NCBI GenBank assembly: GCA_006503475.1
Contig: RSEH01000093.1
Coordinates: forward strand, 62,001 to 126,000
Reading direction: 5' to 3'
DNA length: 64,000 nucleotides
DNA from: Stentor roeselii
Lineage: Eukaryota > Ciliophora > Heterotrichea > Heterotrichida > Stentoridae
The notes under the pieces are model-generated. The model did not search any database. It was not told the DNA's origin and saw only the letters and a list, made by a program, of their open reading frames with translations. Shown piece after piece: positions 1-8,729 of the stretch (position 1 is the first letter of the stretch; each line of letters begins with the position of its first letter). Both the position numbers and the translations under genes were made by a program.

Positions 1-40
1 GCTGGAATCATGGATTTCGTGTTTTTCTCGAATAGTTATA

Positions 41-940
41 ATGACTGACTTTGATGACTACTTCGTTGTAGTCAAAAATATCGACTCTGGACAGTTCGGA
101 GAAGTCAACCTTTGTGAGAAACTTGAAAATCATGAAGAATTCGCTGTGAAAAAAGTAAAGAAAACGACTCTTAGCTCTTTAAAGATCTTGACTTGTCTTT
201 ATAATGAAATTCGCATTCAGAGAAAACTTGACCATCCAAGCATTGTGAAACTTTTTCATGTGTTTGAAGATAGTCAGTTCATTTATTTGGTAATGGAGTA
301 TGTAAGAGAAGGAAATTTATATAAGAGAATAGTTCAAAGTGAGGAAATCAGTGAAAGTGAAACTAAAGTTTTCACTAAAAATTTGATTGAAGTTGCTGGA
401 TTCATTCATTGTAAGGGAATTATCCATCGTGACATCAAGCCTGAAAATATTTTGATGACTTCAAAAGACTCGATCTTTCCTTTCAAAATAGCTGACTTTG
501 GGCTTGCATGTTTCTCTAAACAGCATGAAACGACTTGTGCAGGATCTCCAGGGTATATGGCTCCAGAGATGTTAAGAGGAGAGGCTTATACACTGAAAAT
601 CGATTTCTTTTCAATAGGAGTGATCTCTTTCATCCTTCTAACAGGTTTCACTCCATTCGGAGCCAATTCCACAAGAGACACCATAGCAAAGAACCTGAAA
701 TGCCAAATCCCTTTCAATTCATCATCAATAAAAAAATTACCTCTGCAAGCCAGAAACTTTTTAAAAAAAATCCTGAACCCAGACCCTGAAATACGTCCCG
801 GCTCAGTAGATTTACTGAGAAGCGATTGGCTAAGACAAGGCAAGAACGTGGACCAAGACAACACATCAACAACTGTGAAAGTTAATTTTCAAGAAGTTGG
901 TTATTCGTTTTCTAATGCAGCTGAGAACTTCCACTATTAA
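41..940 (+). CDS. CAMK-like Ser/Thr protein kinase
   Basis: A 299-residue protein that is almost entirely a protein kinase domain. The glycine loop reads DSGQFGEV (the first Gly of GxGxxG is replaced by Asp) and is followed by the ATP-binding Lys in FAVKKV. The catalytic loop is HRDIKPENIL, the magnesium motif DFGLA, and the activation segment ends GYMAPEM. The subdomain IX stretch FFSIGVISFILLTGFTPFG is typical of the CAMK group. A short tail of about 35 residues follows with no EF-hands or other domain, so it is not a CDPK. The start ATG sits in the context TTATAATG, like many genes here. It should phosphorylate Ser/Thr substrates; the substrate and exact subfamily cannot be told from the sequence. 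Confidence 0.9.
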   Translation: MTDFDDYFVVVKNIDSGQFGEVNLCEKLENHEEFAVKKVKKTTLSSLKILTCLYNEIRIQRKLDHPSIVKLFHVFEDSQFIYLVMEYVREGNLYKRIVQSEEISESETKVFTKNLIEVAGFIHCKGIIHRDIKPENILMTSKDSIFPFKIADFGLACFSKQHETTCAGSPGYMAPEMLRGEAYTLKIDFFSIGVISFILLTGFTPFGANSTRDTIAKNLKCQIPFNSSSIKKLPLQARNFLKKILNPDPEIRPGSVDLLRSDWLRQGKNVDQDNTSTTVKVNFQEVGYSFSNAAENFHY

Positions 941-986
941 GTAATAATTTGTAATTATTTAAAAAATAGACTAGTTCTACCTTTAA

Positions 987-2081
987 CTATTTCTTTATTA
1001 CTGATAAACGGTTGCTGACTGGACTTGCTCGGTGCACTGTGCTCCTTCTTTTGTTTAAGATATTATTCACTACTGTTCCTTGCGCTTCTTTTGGAAAGAT
1101 GGACAGTCTTCGGCTGGGTGCTGCTATGGTTTCAAGCATTTTGTTAATGTTTGGATGCTCTTCTATTGGAATCGCTTTTAAGCACATCTTGAAAATTTGT
1201 TGAGCCTCACTTTTTTTACCCAGCTCCACATATAGAGTAATCAAGTTTATTGCGGCTTCGGAATTAGGCCGCAATGAAAGGGAATCACTGAAAGCGCTGA
1301 TTGAATCCTGCAGCAGTCCAACCTTCTTAAGAGCAACTCCAAGATTATTATAAGTCCCAGGGTCCTCCTTAAGTTCAGCCGATCTCAAATAATAAGCAAT
1401 AGCTTCCTCAATATTCCCCTGCCTAAAATGTGCATTTCCAACACAAACTAAATTTTCACCAGACAAAGGAAGTTGCTGAAAAGACTGTAAAGCCTTATCA
1501 GGTTTATTATCATGTAAATAGCAATATCCCATATTAACCCAGCTCTTATAGAACTTGGGATCAGCATAAGTACTTTTAACATAACTTTCAATAGCTTTCG
1601 GGAAGTTGTTTTCAAGTTGGTAGCACATTCCGATATTAAAAAACATTCGACTTTCAGGAGCTTCATTCATTTCCATGAGTTTCTCATACCAAGTAATCGC
1701 GATGTCTGACTGTCCTGAAAGATAAAACATGTTTCCGATCTCCTCAACCAGGGTATAGTCAATCGGCTCTCCGTATATCTGCTCGACTTTCTCTTGGCAC
1801 ATCGTCAGAAAAATATAACATTCTGATATCAGCTGGTTTAAAAGAAGGAAACGACCTGCCAAAAGCACTGTCTCGATATAGTCAAAACGCTTTACTTCTG
1901 ATGTGATGTTGAAAAGAGTGTTAAATGCGTGGATTCGGTTGTTCTGGGATAGGTACTCGTGTATTTGAGAGTAAAATTGTGATGAACCTGCCTTTAACTT
2001 CTCGATGATTAGAGTTGATTTCGAAGCTGCTTGGTTTAGAGAGATTTGAAGTCCTTTGAAAAATTGGTTTTCTTTCGACAT
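987..2081 (-). CDS. TPR-repeat protein
   Basis: A 364-residue protein built mostly of tetratricopeptide repeats. TPR-like units start near residue 110 (EEIGNMFYLSGQSDIAITWYEKL) and run to about residue 290, with the usual Gly/Ala/Tyr spacing. The tail is basic and Ser-rich with two RRLS/RRST-like stretches that could be phosphosites. Such proteins are scaffolds, and many in ciliates belong to intraflagellar transport or BBSome-type complexes, but nothing here pins this one to a complex. It converges on the upstream kinase gene, with about 46 bases between the stops. The start follows CTAAAA. The family call is secure and the function is unknown. Confidence 0.8.
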   Translation of the reverse strand: MSKENQFFKGLQISLNQAASKSTLIIEKLKAGSSQFYSQIHEYLSQNNRIHAFNTLFNITSEVKRFDYIETVLLAGRFLLLNQLISECYIFLTMCQEKVEQIYGEPIDYTLVEEIGNMFYLSGQSDIAITWYEKLMEMNEAPESRMFFNIGMCYQLENNFPKAIESYVKSTYADPKFYKSWVNMGYCYLHDNKPDKALQSFQQLPLSGENLVCVGNAHFRQGNIEEAIAYYLRSAELKEDPGTYNNLGVALKKVGLLQDSISAFSDSLSLRPNSEAAINLITLYVELGKKSEAQQIFKMCLKAIPIEEHPNINKMLETIAAPSRRLSIFPKEAQGTVVNNILNKRRSTVHRASPVSNRLSVIKK

Positions 2082-2116
2082 TTTTAGAGAAGGAGAAGGT
2101 CTGAAGATAGAGACAG

Positions 2117-2158
2117 AAAAAGGAAAAAAGGAAAAAAGGAAAAAAAGGAAAAAAAGCT
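2117..2158. repeat. Purine tract, about 4-5 units of GGAAAAAA
   Basis: An imperfect tandem array of GGAAAAA(A) units. It lies just 5' of the TPR gene on the minus strand, where it reads as a T/C tract. It is probably a low-complexity promoter-proximal run with no coding meaning. Confidence 0.7.
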
Positions 2159-2336
2159 TTAAGTAAGAATTTAAATTTTTTTGTAATTAAATCAGCGAAT
2201 TTTCATAAGATTCGAAATTCCAATCCTCAAAAATACTTAATAGAAACTTTACTCTAAAAATATGTCTAAGTCGAATTTAATGTATCCGTTATCAAAATTT
2301 CTTAATTTAATGAACAAGAAAAAATGAATATATTTA

Positions 2337-2795
2337 ATGAAAAATATACAAAGCCAACCAGAGGTCGCTATCAACCTATTCTGCTGCATGTACCCCGGTT
2401 GCATCAGTGAATACTCAACGAAATTCAACTTGAAAAGACACGTTGAATCTGTTCATCTGCACTTTAAAAAATATCTCTGCTGCCAATGCAAGCTAAGCTT
2501 TTGCAGCAAGCAAAGTCTCAAGGAACATTTGAGGATCCACTCTGGAGTTATGCCTTTTAAATGTACTGCTTGTGGGAAAAGCTTCAGGCAGGCTAGTCAA
2601 CTTTCGTTACACAGAAGAATTCATATTCTTGAAGGAAGGGACTCAGAGTTCACCAAGATGAAGTTGGACGAAGAAATTTTCGATTTGAAGCCACTTCAAG
2701 TTTCGCTTGAAGTTGATAAGGGTAAGCTTCGCTTACCTGAAGTTTCGTTCATTAGGTCAGGGGCTACTCGCCTACCCTTTCCAATTTTTCCTTAG
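2337..2795 (+). CDS. C2H2 zinc-finger protein with three fingers
   Basis: A 152-residue protein with three adjacent C2H2 fingers between about residues 16 and 100. Finger 1 has CMYPGC spacing with His-x4-His. Finger 2 is CCQCKLSF ending HLRIH. Finger 3 is the textbook CTACGKSFRQASQLSLHRR. The linkers resemble those of TFIIIA/Kruppel fingers, so it probably binds nucleic acid in the nucleus. The remaining 50 residues are unrecognised. The start is the first in-frame ATG; a nearer upstream ATG at 2324 is out of frame. It may be a small transcription factor, but the DNA target is unknown. Confidence 0.8.
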   Translation: MKNIQSQPEVAINLFCCMYPGCISEYSTKFNLKRHVESVHLHFKKYLCCQCKLSFCSKQSLKEHLRIHSGVMPFKCTACGKSFRQASQLSLHRRIHILEGRDSEFTKMKLDEEIFDLKPLQVSLEVDKGKLRLPEVSFIRSGATRLPFPIFP

Positions 2796-3274
2796 TTTTA
2801 AAGTATTTTAATACTTATTTAGAAGAAGTGGAGTTTTTTTTTAGTTTCTGATGTGGGCTGATGATTTAGTAAAGCTCTCTGTTAAAAATGTAGGGATTAT
2901 CAGTATTATCAGTATTTTTATCCTTAGTTAAAAAGGATTAAGTTAATCAAATATCTGAGAAAATTATTTTCTACTAAATGGTTTAAGAAAAATACCTTAA
3001 ACTTAAGTTTATCAAAAAATAATTATAGCCCCTTCTGATCAAGAATGAATTATCAGGATTATTTTCTAAATATCTAAACGAAACCATGTTAAAATATCTT
3101 AGTAAGCATTTTTCCTCCCCTTCAACCAAATATGCCTTAAACTTCACTTTATCAAAAAAGTCATCAGAACCCTGCAGACCCATTAATCACTATCCTAATT
3201 ATTTTAAAAATCCTAAAGAAACCTATCTCTAAATAACTCATTCTACTACAACAAATAATCCCTTAACCTCCACT
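2796..3274. other. Intergenic region with diverged 130-140 base repeat
   Basis: No convincing gene. Two blocks beginning CCTTAAACTT at about 2995 and 3135 are similar over roughly 90 bases (TTTATCAAAAAA, then AAACGAAACC or AAAGAAACC at the end), and a weaker third start CCTTAACCTC lies at 3262. A 66-codon minus-strand reading frame (2983-3183) crosses this area and has a repetitive composition (LLRYF, SLRYF), so I treat it as probably not a gene. Confidence 0.4.
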
Positions 3275-4489
3275 TTAAACTACTTCAACAACAACAGCAC
3301 TTGCACCTCCTCCAGGATGCGAAACCGCAGCAACTCCAATACTTTTATTCCTTTCCCTCAAGGCATAAACCAAAGTAGCAACAATTCTTGCCCCACTCAT
3401 TCCAACAGGATCTCCAAGTGCAAGAGCGCCTCCATTAACATTGACCTTTTCCCTTGAAATTCCTTTCATCTTTAAAAAAACAAGTACACTAAGACTGAAG
3501 TCTTCATGAATCTCAAACAAATCAACTCCATCCAAAGAAATTCCAGCTTTTTTAACAGCGATGTCGACGACCTGCCCCGTCGCTTCTATAAACCTTCTAG
3601 GGTCAGTCTCAAAGTGAGCCCAAGCGAGTACCCTTGCAAGAGGTTTGACTCCAATTTTCCTGGCACGTTGTTCATTCACACAAACAATTCCACAAGCTCC
3701 ATCCGCGTATTTCGCCGAGTTTCCAGCAGTGATAGTTCCATCTTTTAAAAATAAAGTCCTCAACTGCGGAAGACTTGCCAGGTTCATTTTTCTCAGTTCT
3801 TCATCTTCTCTCACGAACTTTTGGTCGACACCTTTTGTGAACACCTCGACTTTCTCAGTCTCTTGCTTGAAAAAAAGACGCTGGCTTGCTTCGCGCGCCT
3901 TTGAATAAGACTCGCAGCTGTACTCGTCCTGGGCTGCTCGGGTTATGTCGAAGTTTAAAGCTGTGTCTTCTGCGAGTCTTCCTGGAAAGGAATTCGTGAT
4001 TGGACAGGATGAACCGTCTGAAAGAAGCGCGTCGGTCAATGTCCCGTCGCCGATCAATAAGCCTTTTCGGTTGTTGGGGAGGAGGAAAGGAGCAAGGCTC
4101 GGCATTTCCAGACCTAAAGCTATTGAGATTTGGCTATGGTCCAGGTGGATGCCTTGGCAGGCAAGGGTCAGTGCTTTTAGACCGGATGAGGAGGACTTGC
4201 TGATGTTGAAGCAGATTACGGAGTCTGGTAAACCTGAGTTTTGGGATATTTGACGCGATATTGACTGGCCCATACCTGATTGGAGACTCTGGCCCGTTAG
4301 TAAATGGGTTATTTGAGTTGGTACTAAACGGGATTGAATCAGGCAGGATTGAACTATTGAGGAACCTAAGTATGTTGCTGATAAACCGGATAAACTGCCC
4401 ATATAACTTCCAATAGGTGACCTGCGTGCAGAAACAATGACGACCCTAGACATGTAAGTAGAGACATTCCTATTTATCCGGCCCAGCAT
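3275..4489 (-). CDS. Thiolase-like protein lacking catalytic residues (probable pseudoenzyme)
   Basis: A 404-residue protein with a full-length thiolase fold pattern: VVIVSARRSPIGSYMGSLSG near the N-terminus, GTITAGNSAKYADGACG, VNVNGGALALGDPVGMSGAR, and a GGGASA end. Active thiolases use a nucleophilic Cys in NKVC(A/G)SG, Asn in NEAF, His in GHPIG and Cys in the C-terminal CxGGG region. Here the matching positions read SKSSSSG (Ser near residue 100), HEDF, GDPVG and VSHPGGG. All four are therefore changed although the surrounding motifs and length are intact. Standard acetyl-CoA acetyltransferase chemistry is unlikely; a binding or regulatory role, or a distinct thiolase-like protein class, is more plausible. 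The first 13 residues before MSRVV are Arg/Asn-rich and could be a short mitochondrial presequence, or translation may begin at the second Met. Confidence 0.85.
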   Translation of the reverse strand: MLGRINRNVSTYMSRVVIVSARRSPIGSYMGSLSGLSATYLGSSIVQSCLIQSRLVPTQITHLLTGQSLQSGMGQSISRQISQNSGLPDSVICFNISKSSSSGLKALTLACQGIHLDHSQISIALGLEMPSLAPFLLPNNRKGLLIGDGTLTDALLSDGSSCPITNSFPGRLAEDTALNFDITRAAQDEYSCESYSKAREASQRLFFKQETEKVEVFTKGVDQKFVREDEELRKMNLASLPQLRTLFLKDGTITAGNSAKYADGACGIVCVNEQRARKIGVKPLARVLAWAHFETDPRRFIEATGQVVDIAVKKAGISLDGVDLFEIHEDFSLSVLVFLKMKGISREKVNVNGGALALGDPVGMSGARIVATLVYALRERNKSIGVAAVSHPGGGASAVVVEVV

Positions 4490-4509
4490 AATAAGCCAGG
4501 TGGTTAACC

Positions 4510-5616
4510 TTATCTATTTCCAAACCCATTAGTGAATTCGAAGTCGTCTTCCCTACTAAAGAACCCAGTGGAAGGTACTTCTTCTTCTTCACTCTCACTA
4601 GTGGAAGAGCTTTCAGATTCCGAAGGTTCCGGCAAATAAACATCAGACTTGAAATCATTTTTCTGAGGTTCAGGCAATTTTACTTCTTTTTTAACCTCTT
4701 CTATTTTTTTTACGCTTTTATTTCCAATGCAAGATTTGACGTACTTGTCCAGTTCTCGACAGACACTTGGAGGAAGTCGGTCAATGTCGAACTCGAACTC
4801 CTTGCCTTTCATATCAGTGCAATCTTTCACGATATCTAAAACGCCTTTCAAGTACCGCGGTTCAAGTTTTTTGATATTATCACAAAGTTGTTTTTTTTCA
4901 AAGTACCCAAGTGGTTTATCTTGCGTTCTAATAGGATTTTCAGGTTTATTCTGAATGACTTTTAAAGCTTTTTCACTTTTTTCAACTTTTTCACTTTTTT
5001 CACTTTTTTCTATTCTGTCTTCCTTGGTTTTTTCGACTTTTTCATTTTTCTCTACAGAAGCCTTTTGTGGTGCAGTCTGAACGACGACATCATCCATTCC
5101 AACAATAAGATTTTCAAACTTATCACTGAGTTCACTGATCAAAGAGTAAACATCTGAATTCCCAGCGAAAAAGGAAAAAGAATTATTCCAAAGTTTCCTC
5201 ACATCAAGGGCAAAGCTATATCCATTCAGGTAAGTTCCAGACAAAAGTCTCAACTCAACAGTTGCCAAATCAAAGCAGTTATTAAATCTTTCATTGAACT
5301 CAGGAAAACTTTTTCTAGTGACAAAATCCCAAAAAGACGATATTTTTGGGTGTTGTTTCAAATCATTAAGAATTTTCAGAAGTTTTTTTCCTCCTTCATT
5401 TAACTTCACCGGTTCTTGACTTTTAACAATTTCTGGACCTGGTCGCTTTTCAGGAAGTCTTGACTGGTAGTTCAAGTTCGACATCAAATTTTCAGCTTCT
5501 GACTTTCGGTGAATCGCTTTGACTGGCTTGGGTTCAGCCCTGCAGCTTGTCTCGATTTTGTATTTAAAAGGCATGATTGCATTGATAATGGCGAGCTGTG
5601 TCGCGGAGAATTCCAT
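4510..5616 (-). CDS. BET-family-like protein: degenerate bromodomain plus NET domain
   Basis: A 368-residue protein. Residues about 95-180 resemble a bromodomain (FWDFVTRKSFPEF, then DLATVELRLLSGTY, WNNSFSFFAGNSDVY), but the usual acetyl-lysine-binding Asn of NCxxYN appears replaced by Phe and the PMD motif is lost. A charged linker rich in EKSEK repeats follows. Then comes a clear NET/ET domain (LGYFEKKQLCDNIKKL, FDIDRLPPSVCRELDKYVKS). The C-terminus is Ser/Glu-rich and acidic. BET proteins tie acetylated chromatin to transcription, with the NET domain recruiting partners. Nuclear location is inferred. The gene starts 10 bases after the stop of the upstream secreted-protein gene on the same strand, in the context CATAAATGG. 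Confidence 0.8.
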   Translation of the reverse strand: MEFSATQLAIINAIMPFKYKIETSCRAEPKPVKAIHRKSEAENLMSNLNYQSRLPEKRPGPEIVKSQEPVKLNEGGKKLLKILNDLKQHPKISSFWDFVTRKSFPEFNERFNNCFDLATVELRLLSGTYLNGYSFALDVRKLWNNSFSFFAGNSDVYSLISELSDKFENLIVGMDDVVVQTAPQKASVEKNEKVEKTKEDRIEKSEKSEKVEKSEKALKVIQNKPENPIRTQDKPLGYFEKKQLCDNIKKLEPRYLKGVLDIVKDCTDMKGKEFEFDIDRLPPSVCRELDKYVKSCIGNKSVKKIEEVKKEVKLPEPQKNDFKSDVYLPEPSESESSSTSESEEEEVPSTGFFSREDDFEFTNGFGNR

Positions 5617-5626
5617 TTATGAGAAA

Positions 5627-6061
5627 TTAATTATTTGAATACTCGTACATCCCTGCCTCGCATGGGTACAGCGCTGATTCGGAGTTACCTGGAATGCACC
5701 TTCCGAGAGACTTGCACCAGCCGCAGTTGCTCGCTGCGAAGCAGCTCGACATGGAAACGTTAAGTCTGCAGCGAAGGGTGGAGGAACTCAGGTTGTTGGA
5801 CCCGTCGTAGTATTGGGTTTGGGAGGGAACGGGCTCGGCTTTGTTTATTACTGGGCCGTCGTTTTGGGATAGTGATAGGTCTTCTACTATTCTTGGAGAT
5901 AGCCACCCTGAGTCGTCTTCAATTGTGTATCGCGAGACTGACGCAAATTTGTAAGTAATTGCTGAGGATGATGTTGAATCTGGAGAATTTGAGTAGGTCT
6001 CACCGATAACGTCAGCTGTCAGGGCTTGCACGCTGGGTAAGAAAAAAAGCATCGTTAACAT
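5627..6061 (-). CDS. Small secreted Cys-rich protein, PSI-like
   Basis: A 144-residue protein starting with a hydrophobic signal peptide (MLTMLFFLPSVQA). The middle is Ser-rich with no clear fold. The last 45 residues hold six Cys in the pattern C-x7-C-x5-CGWC-x5-C-x11-C, including NCGWCKSLGRC, which resembles a PSI (plexin-semaphorin-integrin) or small EGF-like module. It is probably exported or lumenal. There is no membrane anchor. The start codon is in CGTTATAATG. The exact family is not recognised. Confidence 0.65.
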   Translation of the reverse strand: MLTMLFFLPSVQALTADVIGETYSNSPDSTSSSAITYKFASVSRYTIEDDSGWLSPRIVEDLSLSQNDGPVINKAEPVPSQTQYYDGSNNLSSSTLRCRLNVSMSSCFAASNCGWCKSLGRCIPGNSESALYPCEAGMYEYSNN

Positions 6062-6181
6062 TATAACGGAATAAGAAAATGGAAGATGTTATTTTTGTCG
6101 AGGACTTTGGGTTGATTTTGGTTGGATTGACCTTTGCTTCGAATAATCGTAATTTACGTCTGTAATGAAAATTGCATAAAA

Positions 6182-6868
6182 ATGAATTATGTCTCAGATG
6201 ATTGCATGAGTCCCGCTAAACAGAAACATTTGGTTAAAGTTCTTCTTGATGACCTGCCTGATCCTTTATCTCCTGCTCTGGACTCTGCTAGCTTAACCCT
6301 GCAAGCCGAATCCCTACTAGGAGTGCCCCCTCCAGACGACGGTGAAGTAAGCTTCACAAGTTTAAACTCTTCAATCAGCGTTCCAGACTCCAACATCCAA
6401 GACCAACTAAACGTGATAAAAACCAAAAACGAGGAACTTCGAAAAACAGCCACTCTAACAATCCAAGACTTTAAAAACACTTCAAGAAACCTTCTTTCCA
6501 AATCTCAGCTTCAATCAAGTAAAAGTTCAATGATCCTTCACGAGCTCGAAAACTTCAAAAAAAACATCGAAGGCGTTTACGAAGAAGCCAAATTCCAAAA
6601 TTCCGTCAACAAGTCCTTCAACATTCCAAGTGTCGAAAGCGAAGAAAATCTCATCCAAGTCTACTCAAAGATCCAAGACATCCAAAAAGAAATCAACGAA
6701 GCAGCAGAGCGTCTTTTAGAAAGCGAAAAAATGATTTCAACAACAGAAGAAAAAAACCAAATCCTTGAAAATCGCATCAAAGAACTAGAAAAATCTTTAA
6801 ATCACTTAGACATCACTGAAGGTCCAGAATCAAGCAGAAGCGAGATCTGCATGTGTATGTTAACTTAG
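6182..6868 (+). CDS. Coiled-coil protein, function unknown
   Basis: A 228-residue protein if translation begins at the ATG at 6182 (context CATAAAAATG); the open frame extends further upstream but has no ATG there. It is acidic and Ser-rich at the N-terminus and then largely coiled coil (about residues 90-215, for example ERLLESEKMISTTEEKNQIL). The last residues, RSEICMCMLT, contain two Cys near the C-terminus, which might be lipidated, although they do not form a standard CaaX box. The gene converges on the VPS9-like gene with only 8 bases between stop codons. No family was recognised. Confidence 0.65.
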   Translation: MNYVSDDCMSPAKQKHLVKVLLDDLPDPLSPALDSASLTLQAESLLGVPPPDDGEVSFTSLNSSISVPDSNIQDQLNVIKTKNEELRKTATLTIQDFKNTSRNLLSKSQLQSSKSSMILHELENFKKNIEGVYEEAKFQNSVNKSFNIPSVESEENLIQVYSKIQDIQKEINEAAERLLESEKMISTTEEKNQILENRIKELEKSLNHLDITEGPESSRSEICMCMLT

Positions 6869-6876
6869 TTATGTAA

Positions 6877-8166
6877 TTAAACCACCAACTCACAGATCAA
6901 GAACTGAACCGACGAGCAAAAAACTTGAACTTCAGGAGAATCACTGAACTTCGACCCAAGAAAATCCCTGACAAGCTCGCATTCAGCTGCCGGGGTCTTC
7001 AGCGATGAGCGAAGAATGACGAAGGAAAGAAGCCGAAATTCTAATTCGTGAGTCGCTGAATCACTTTGAGTCGCTTCAATGATCCAGACCTTCAAAGCTC
7101 CGACGAGACTCGCCAAAGAACTTACTTTTTCCGAAGGACTTTTTTGGTCCTCGACTCGGTCGAGCATGTCGACGGCTTCATTGAAGACTTCACTGGGGCG
7201 AAGTTCATTTCCAATCATTAAAGTATCGAAGAGGTCTGAGTCAGTCCATTTGCTGGTCATTTGTCTTAACTCATTGACTTTTTCATCGCAACTCAACCAT
7301 TTCTGGGTGTATATCGGAAAGAGCACTGAGTATATCTTGCTGAAAATGTATTTCTCTACTGCTGGACGGCAAAACATCATCATTCGCTCGGAGTTTGCAC
7401 GGCCGTTGTTGTAGTGAGTGAAAAGTGCTTCAACTGTGTGATCGATTGTTTCTTTTACGCTGGTTAATGGAAGAGGCATCATGGAAACTGACTCTTCTGC
7501 GTTGCGGTATTGCTCGGAAAAGGCGGAGATGAAGTCGGATATTGACTTTCCCAGCGTGTAGGCCTCGGAACTGAGGATTTTGTGGAATTGGTAGTAAGAG
7601 GAACTCTCGTGTTTGCAGGTCATCACTGTTTCTTCTTCTTCGTTTATGAAGTTTTCGTAAGTCTCTGGTTGAAGTTTTGAGGTTTTCAAATAATCGTCAA
7701 GTCGGGTACGGAAGTCTGTGATTAGAGGAAGGAGAACTTGTGGAAGACCGTATATTCCTTTTATGTGAACTGTTCGCTTGCAGGTTGACTCGTTTAGAGA
7801 CAGGAGAAGACGCACTGCTGAAAGGATTTGACGAGGACGCTGCTCTGAGTTTAGGCAACACAGTAATACGCTTTTGAGGGAGTAACGCTCTTTGTAGACA
7901 GCTGTCGCCATCGAAGGAGTTCTTTCAATAACTTGAAATCTTTTCTTACCAGAAGACACCAAAAAAATATCAAATATTTCAGTAGTCGGGAAGCTAAAAG
8001 GTAATTCTCTCGAATAATTCGGCAAAAAAATTTCCAGATTATCATTAAGTGCAGATTCAGTTTTAATAATTAAAGAATGACTAGTAGTCAATTCCGATTT
8101 TTTCTGAACTTTGCGTTCTTCACTTAAGTCTTTGACATCAGCATCAACCATTTCCTGAAAAGCCAT
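6877..8166 (-). CDS. VPS9-domain-like protein (possible Rab5-type GEF)
   Basis: A 429-residue protein. The second half resembles a helical bundle plus VPS9 domain: RPAVEKYIFSKIYSVLFP, then PSEVFNEAVDMLDRVEDQKS, PSEKVSSLASLVGALKVWI and the closing EFRLLSFVILRSSLKTP. This order (helical bundle, hydrophobic FSKIY, SPxEK, then the LLxFVxLR segment) matches Rabex-5/RIN-type exchange factors. The usual DD-LLP stretch reads HELEFRLL and the conserved Tyr near the C-terminus is not obvious, so exchange activity is uncertain. If active it would act on endosomal Rab GTPases. The first 190 residues are unrecognised. The start ATG is in ATATAAATGG. Confidence 0.6.
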   Translation of the reverse strand: MAFQEMVDADVKDLSEERKVQKKSELTTSHSLIIKTESALNDNLEIFLPNYSRELPFSFPTTEIFDIFLVSSGKKRFQVIERTPSMATAVYKERYSLKSVLLCCLNSEQRPRQILSAVRLLLSLNESTCKRTVHIKGIYGLPQVLLPLITDFRTRLDDYLKTSKLQPETYENFINEEEETVMTCKHESSSYYQFHKILSSEAYTLGKSISDFISAFSEQYRNAEESVSMMPLPLTSVKETIDHTVEALFTHYNNGRANSERMMMFCRPAVEKYIFSKIYSVLFPIYTQKWLSCDEKVNELRQMTSKWTDSDLFDTLMIGNELRPSEVFNEAVDMLDRVEDQKSPSEKVSSLASLVGALKVWIIEATQSDSATHELEFRLLSFVILRSSLKTPAAECELVRDFLGSKFSDSPEVQVFCSSVQFLICELVV

Positions 8167-8241
8167 TTATATTAAATCTTCTTGAAAAAAATACAATGAT
8201 GACGACACTAATCAACCCACGACTAAATATTTCTTATTAAA

Positions 8242-8676
8242 CTAAGTCGAGCCCTCCTCCTCCTCCTCTTCTTCAGACGGAGACTCATCTTTAACAGTGT
8301 TAGTTTTACTCTGATGTTCCTGCAAAGACCCTGAAACAGCTGAGTTTTCTTCAGGTTTATCAGTTTTTGTCACTTCTCGATACCTTTGAAGGTAAAGTCG
8401 CAAAGGGTCGATATACTTCTCAAAGCCTAAAGTCGTCATCGCATGAAGCAGGTCATCTCCATTGATAGTTTTTCTTCTTTCACTCAAACACTTTTCACAA
8501 GCTTCACTCGTGATGAAGCTGATGAACTCTGATACACATTCTTGCACGCATTCTTTAGCGTCTTTAGAGATTTTCGCATTTGGCGGAAGAGCTTTTTTCA
8601 TGATTCTTGAAATGTTAGCAATAGGCAAGAACCTATCCTGTTCCCTGCCTTCATTATCTTGATTTTCGTCAGTCAT
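8242..8676 (-). CDS. NFYB: NF-YB / HAP3 CCAAT-binding factor subunit
   Basis: A 144-residue protein with a canonical NF-YB histone-fold core. It begins [18 protein letters not shown], continues with [19 protein letters not shown] and [16 protein letters not shown], and ends [20 protein letters not shown]. The core (about residues 14-102) is closely like the plant and animal protein. The tail is acidic, ending in runs of Glu. NF-YB pairs with NF-YC and NF-YA to bind CCAAT promoters; in a ciliate the partners must be encoded elsewhere. The start context TTATAAATG is the recurring one in this window. High confidence. Confidence 0.95.
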   Translation of the reverse strand: MTDENQDNEGREQDRFLPIANISRIMKKALPPNAKISKDAKECVQECVSEFISFITSEACEKCLSERRKTINGDDLLHAMTTLGFEKYIDPLRLYLQRYREVTKTDKPEENSAVSGSLQEHQSKTNTVKDESPSEEEEEEEGST

Positions 8677-8729
8677 TTATAAGAAAGTATTGAAACCTAA
8701 AGATTTTAAAGTTCTTTAACTATTATGCC

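Noticed and set aside
2983-3183. 66-residue minus-strand frame as a gene
   Set aside because: It lies in repeated AT-rich DNA, lacks the usual start context and has no domain.
6853-6868. Possible 16-base intron GTGTATGTTAACTTAG at the end of the coiled-coil gene
   Set aside because: Splicing would extend the protein antisense into the VPS9-like gene for about 25 residues with no recognisable sequence.
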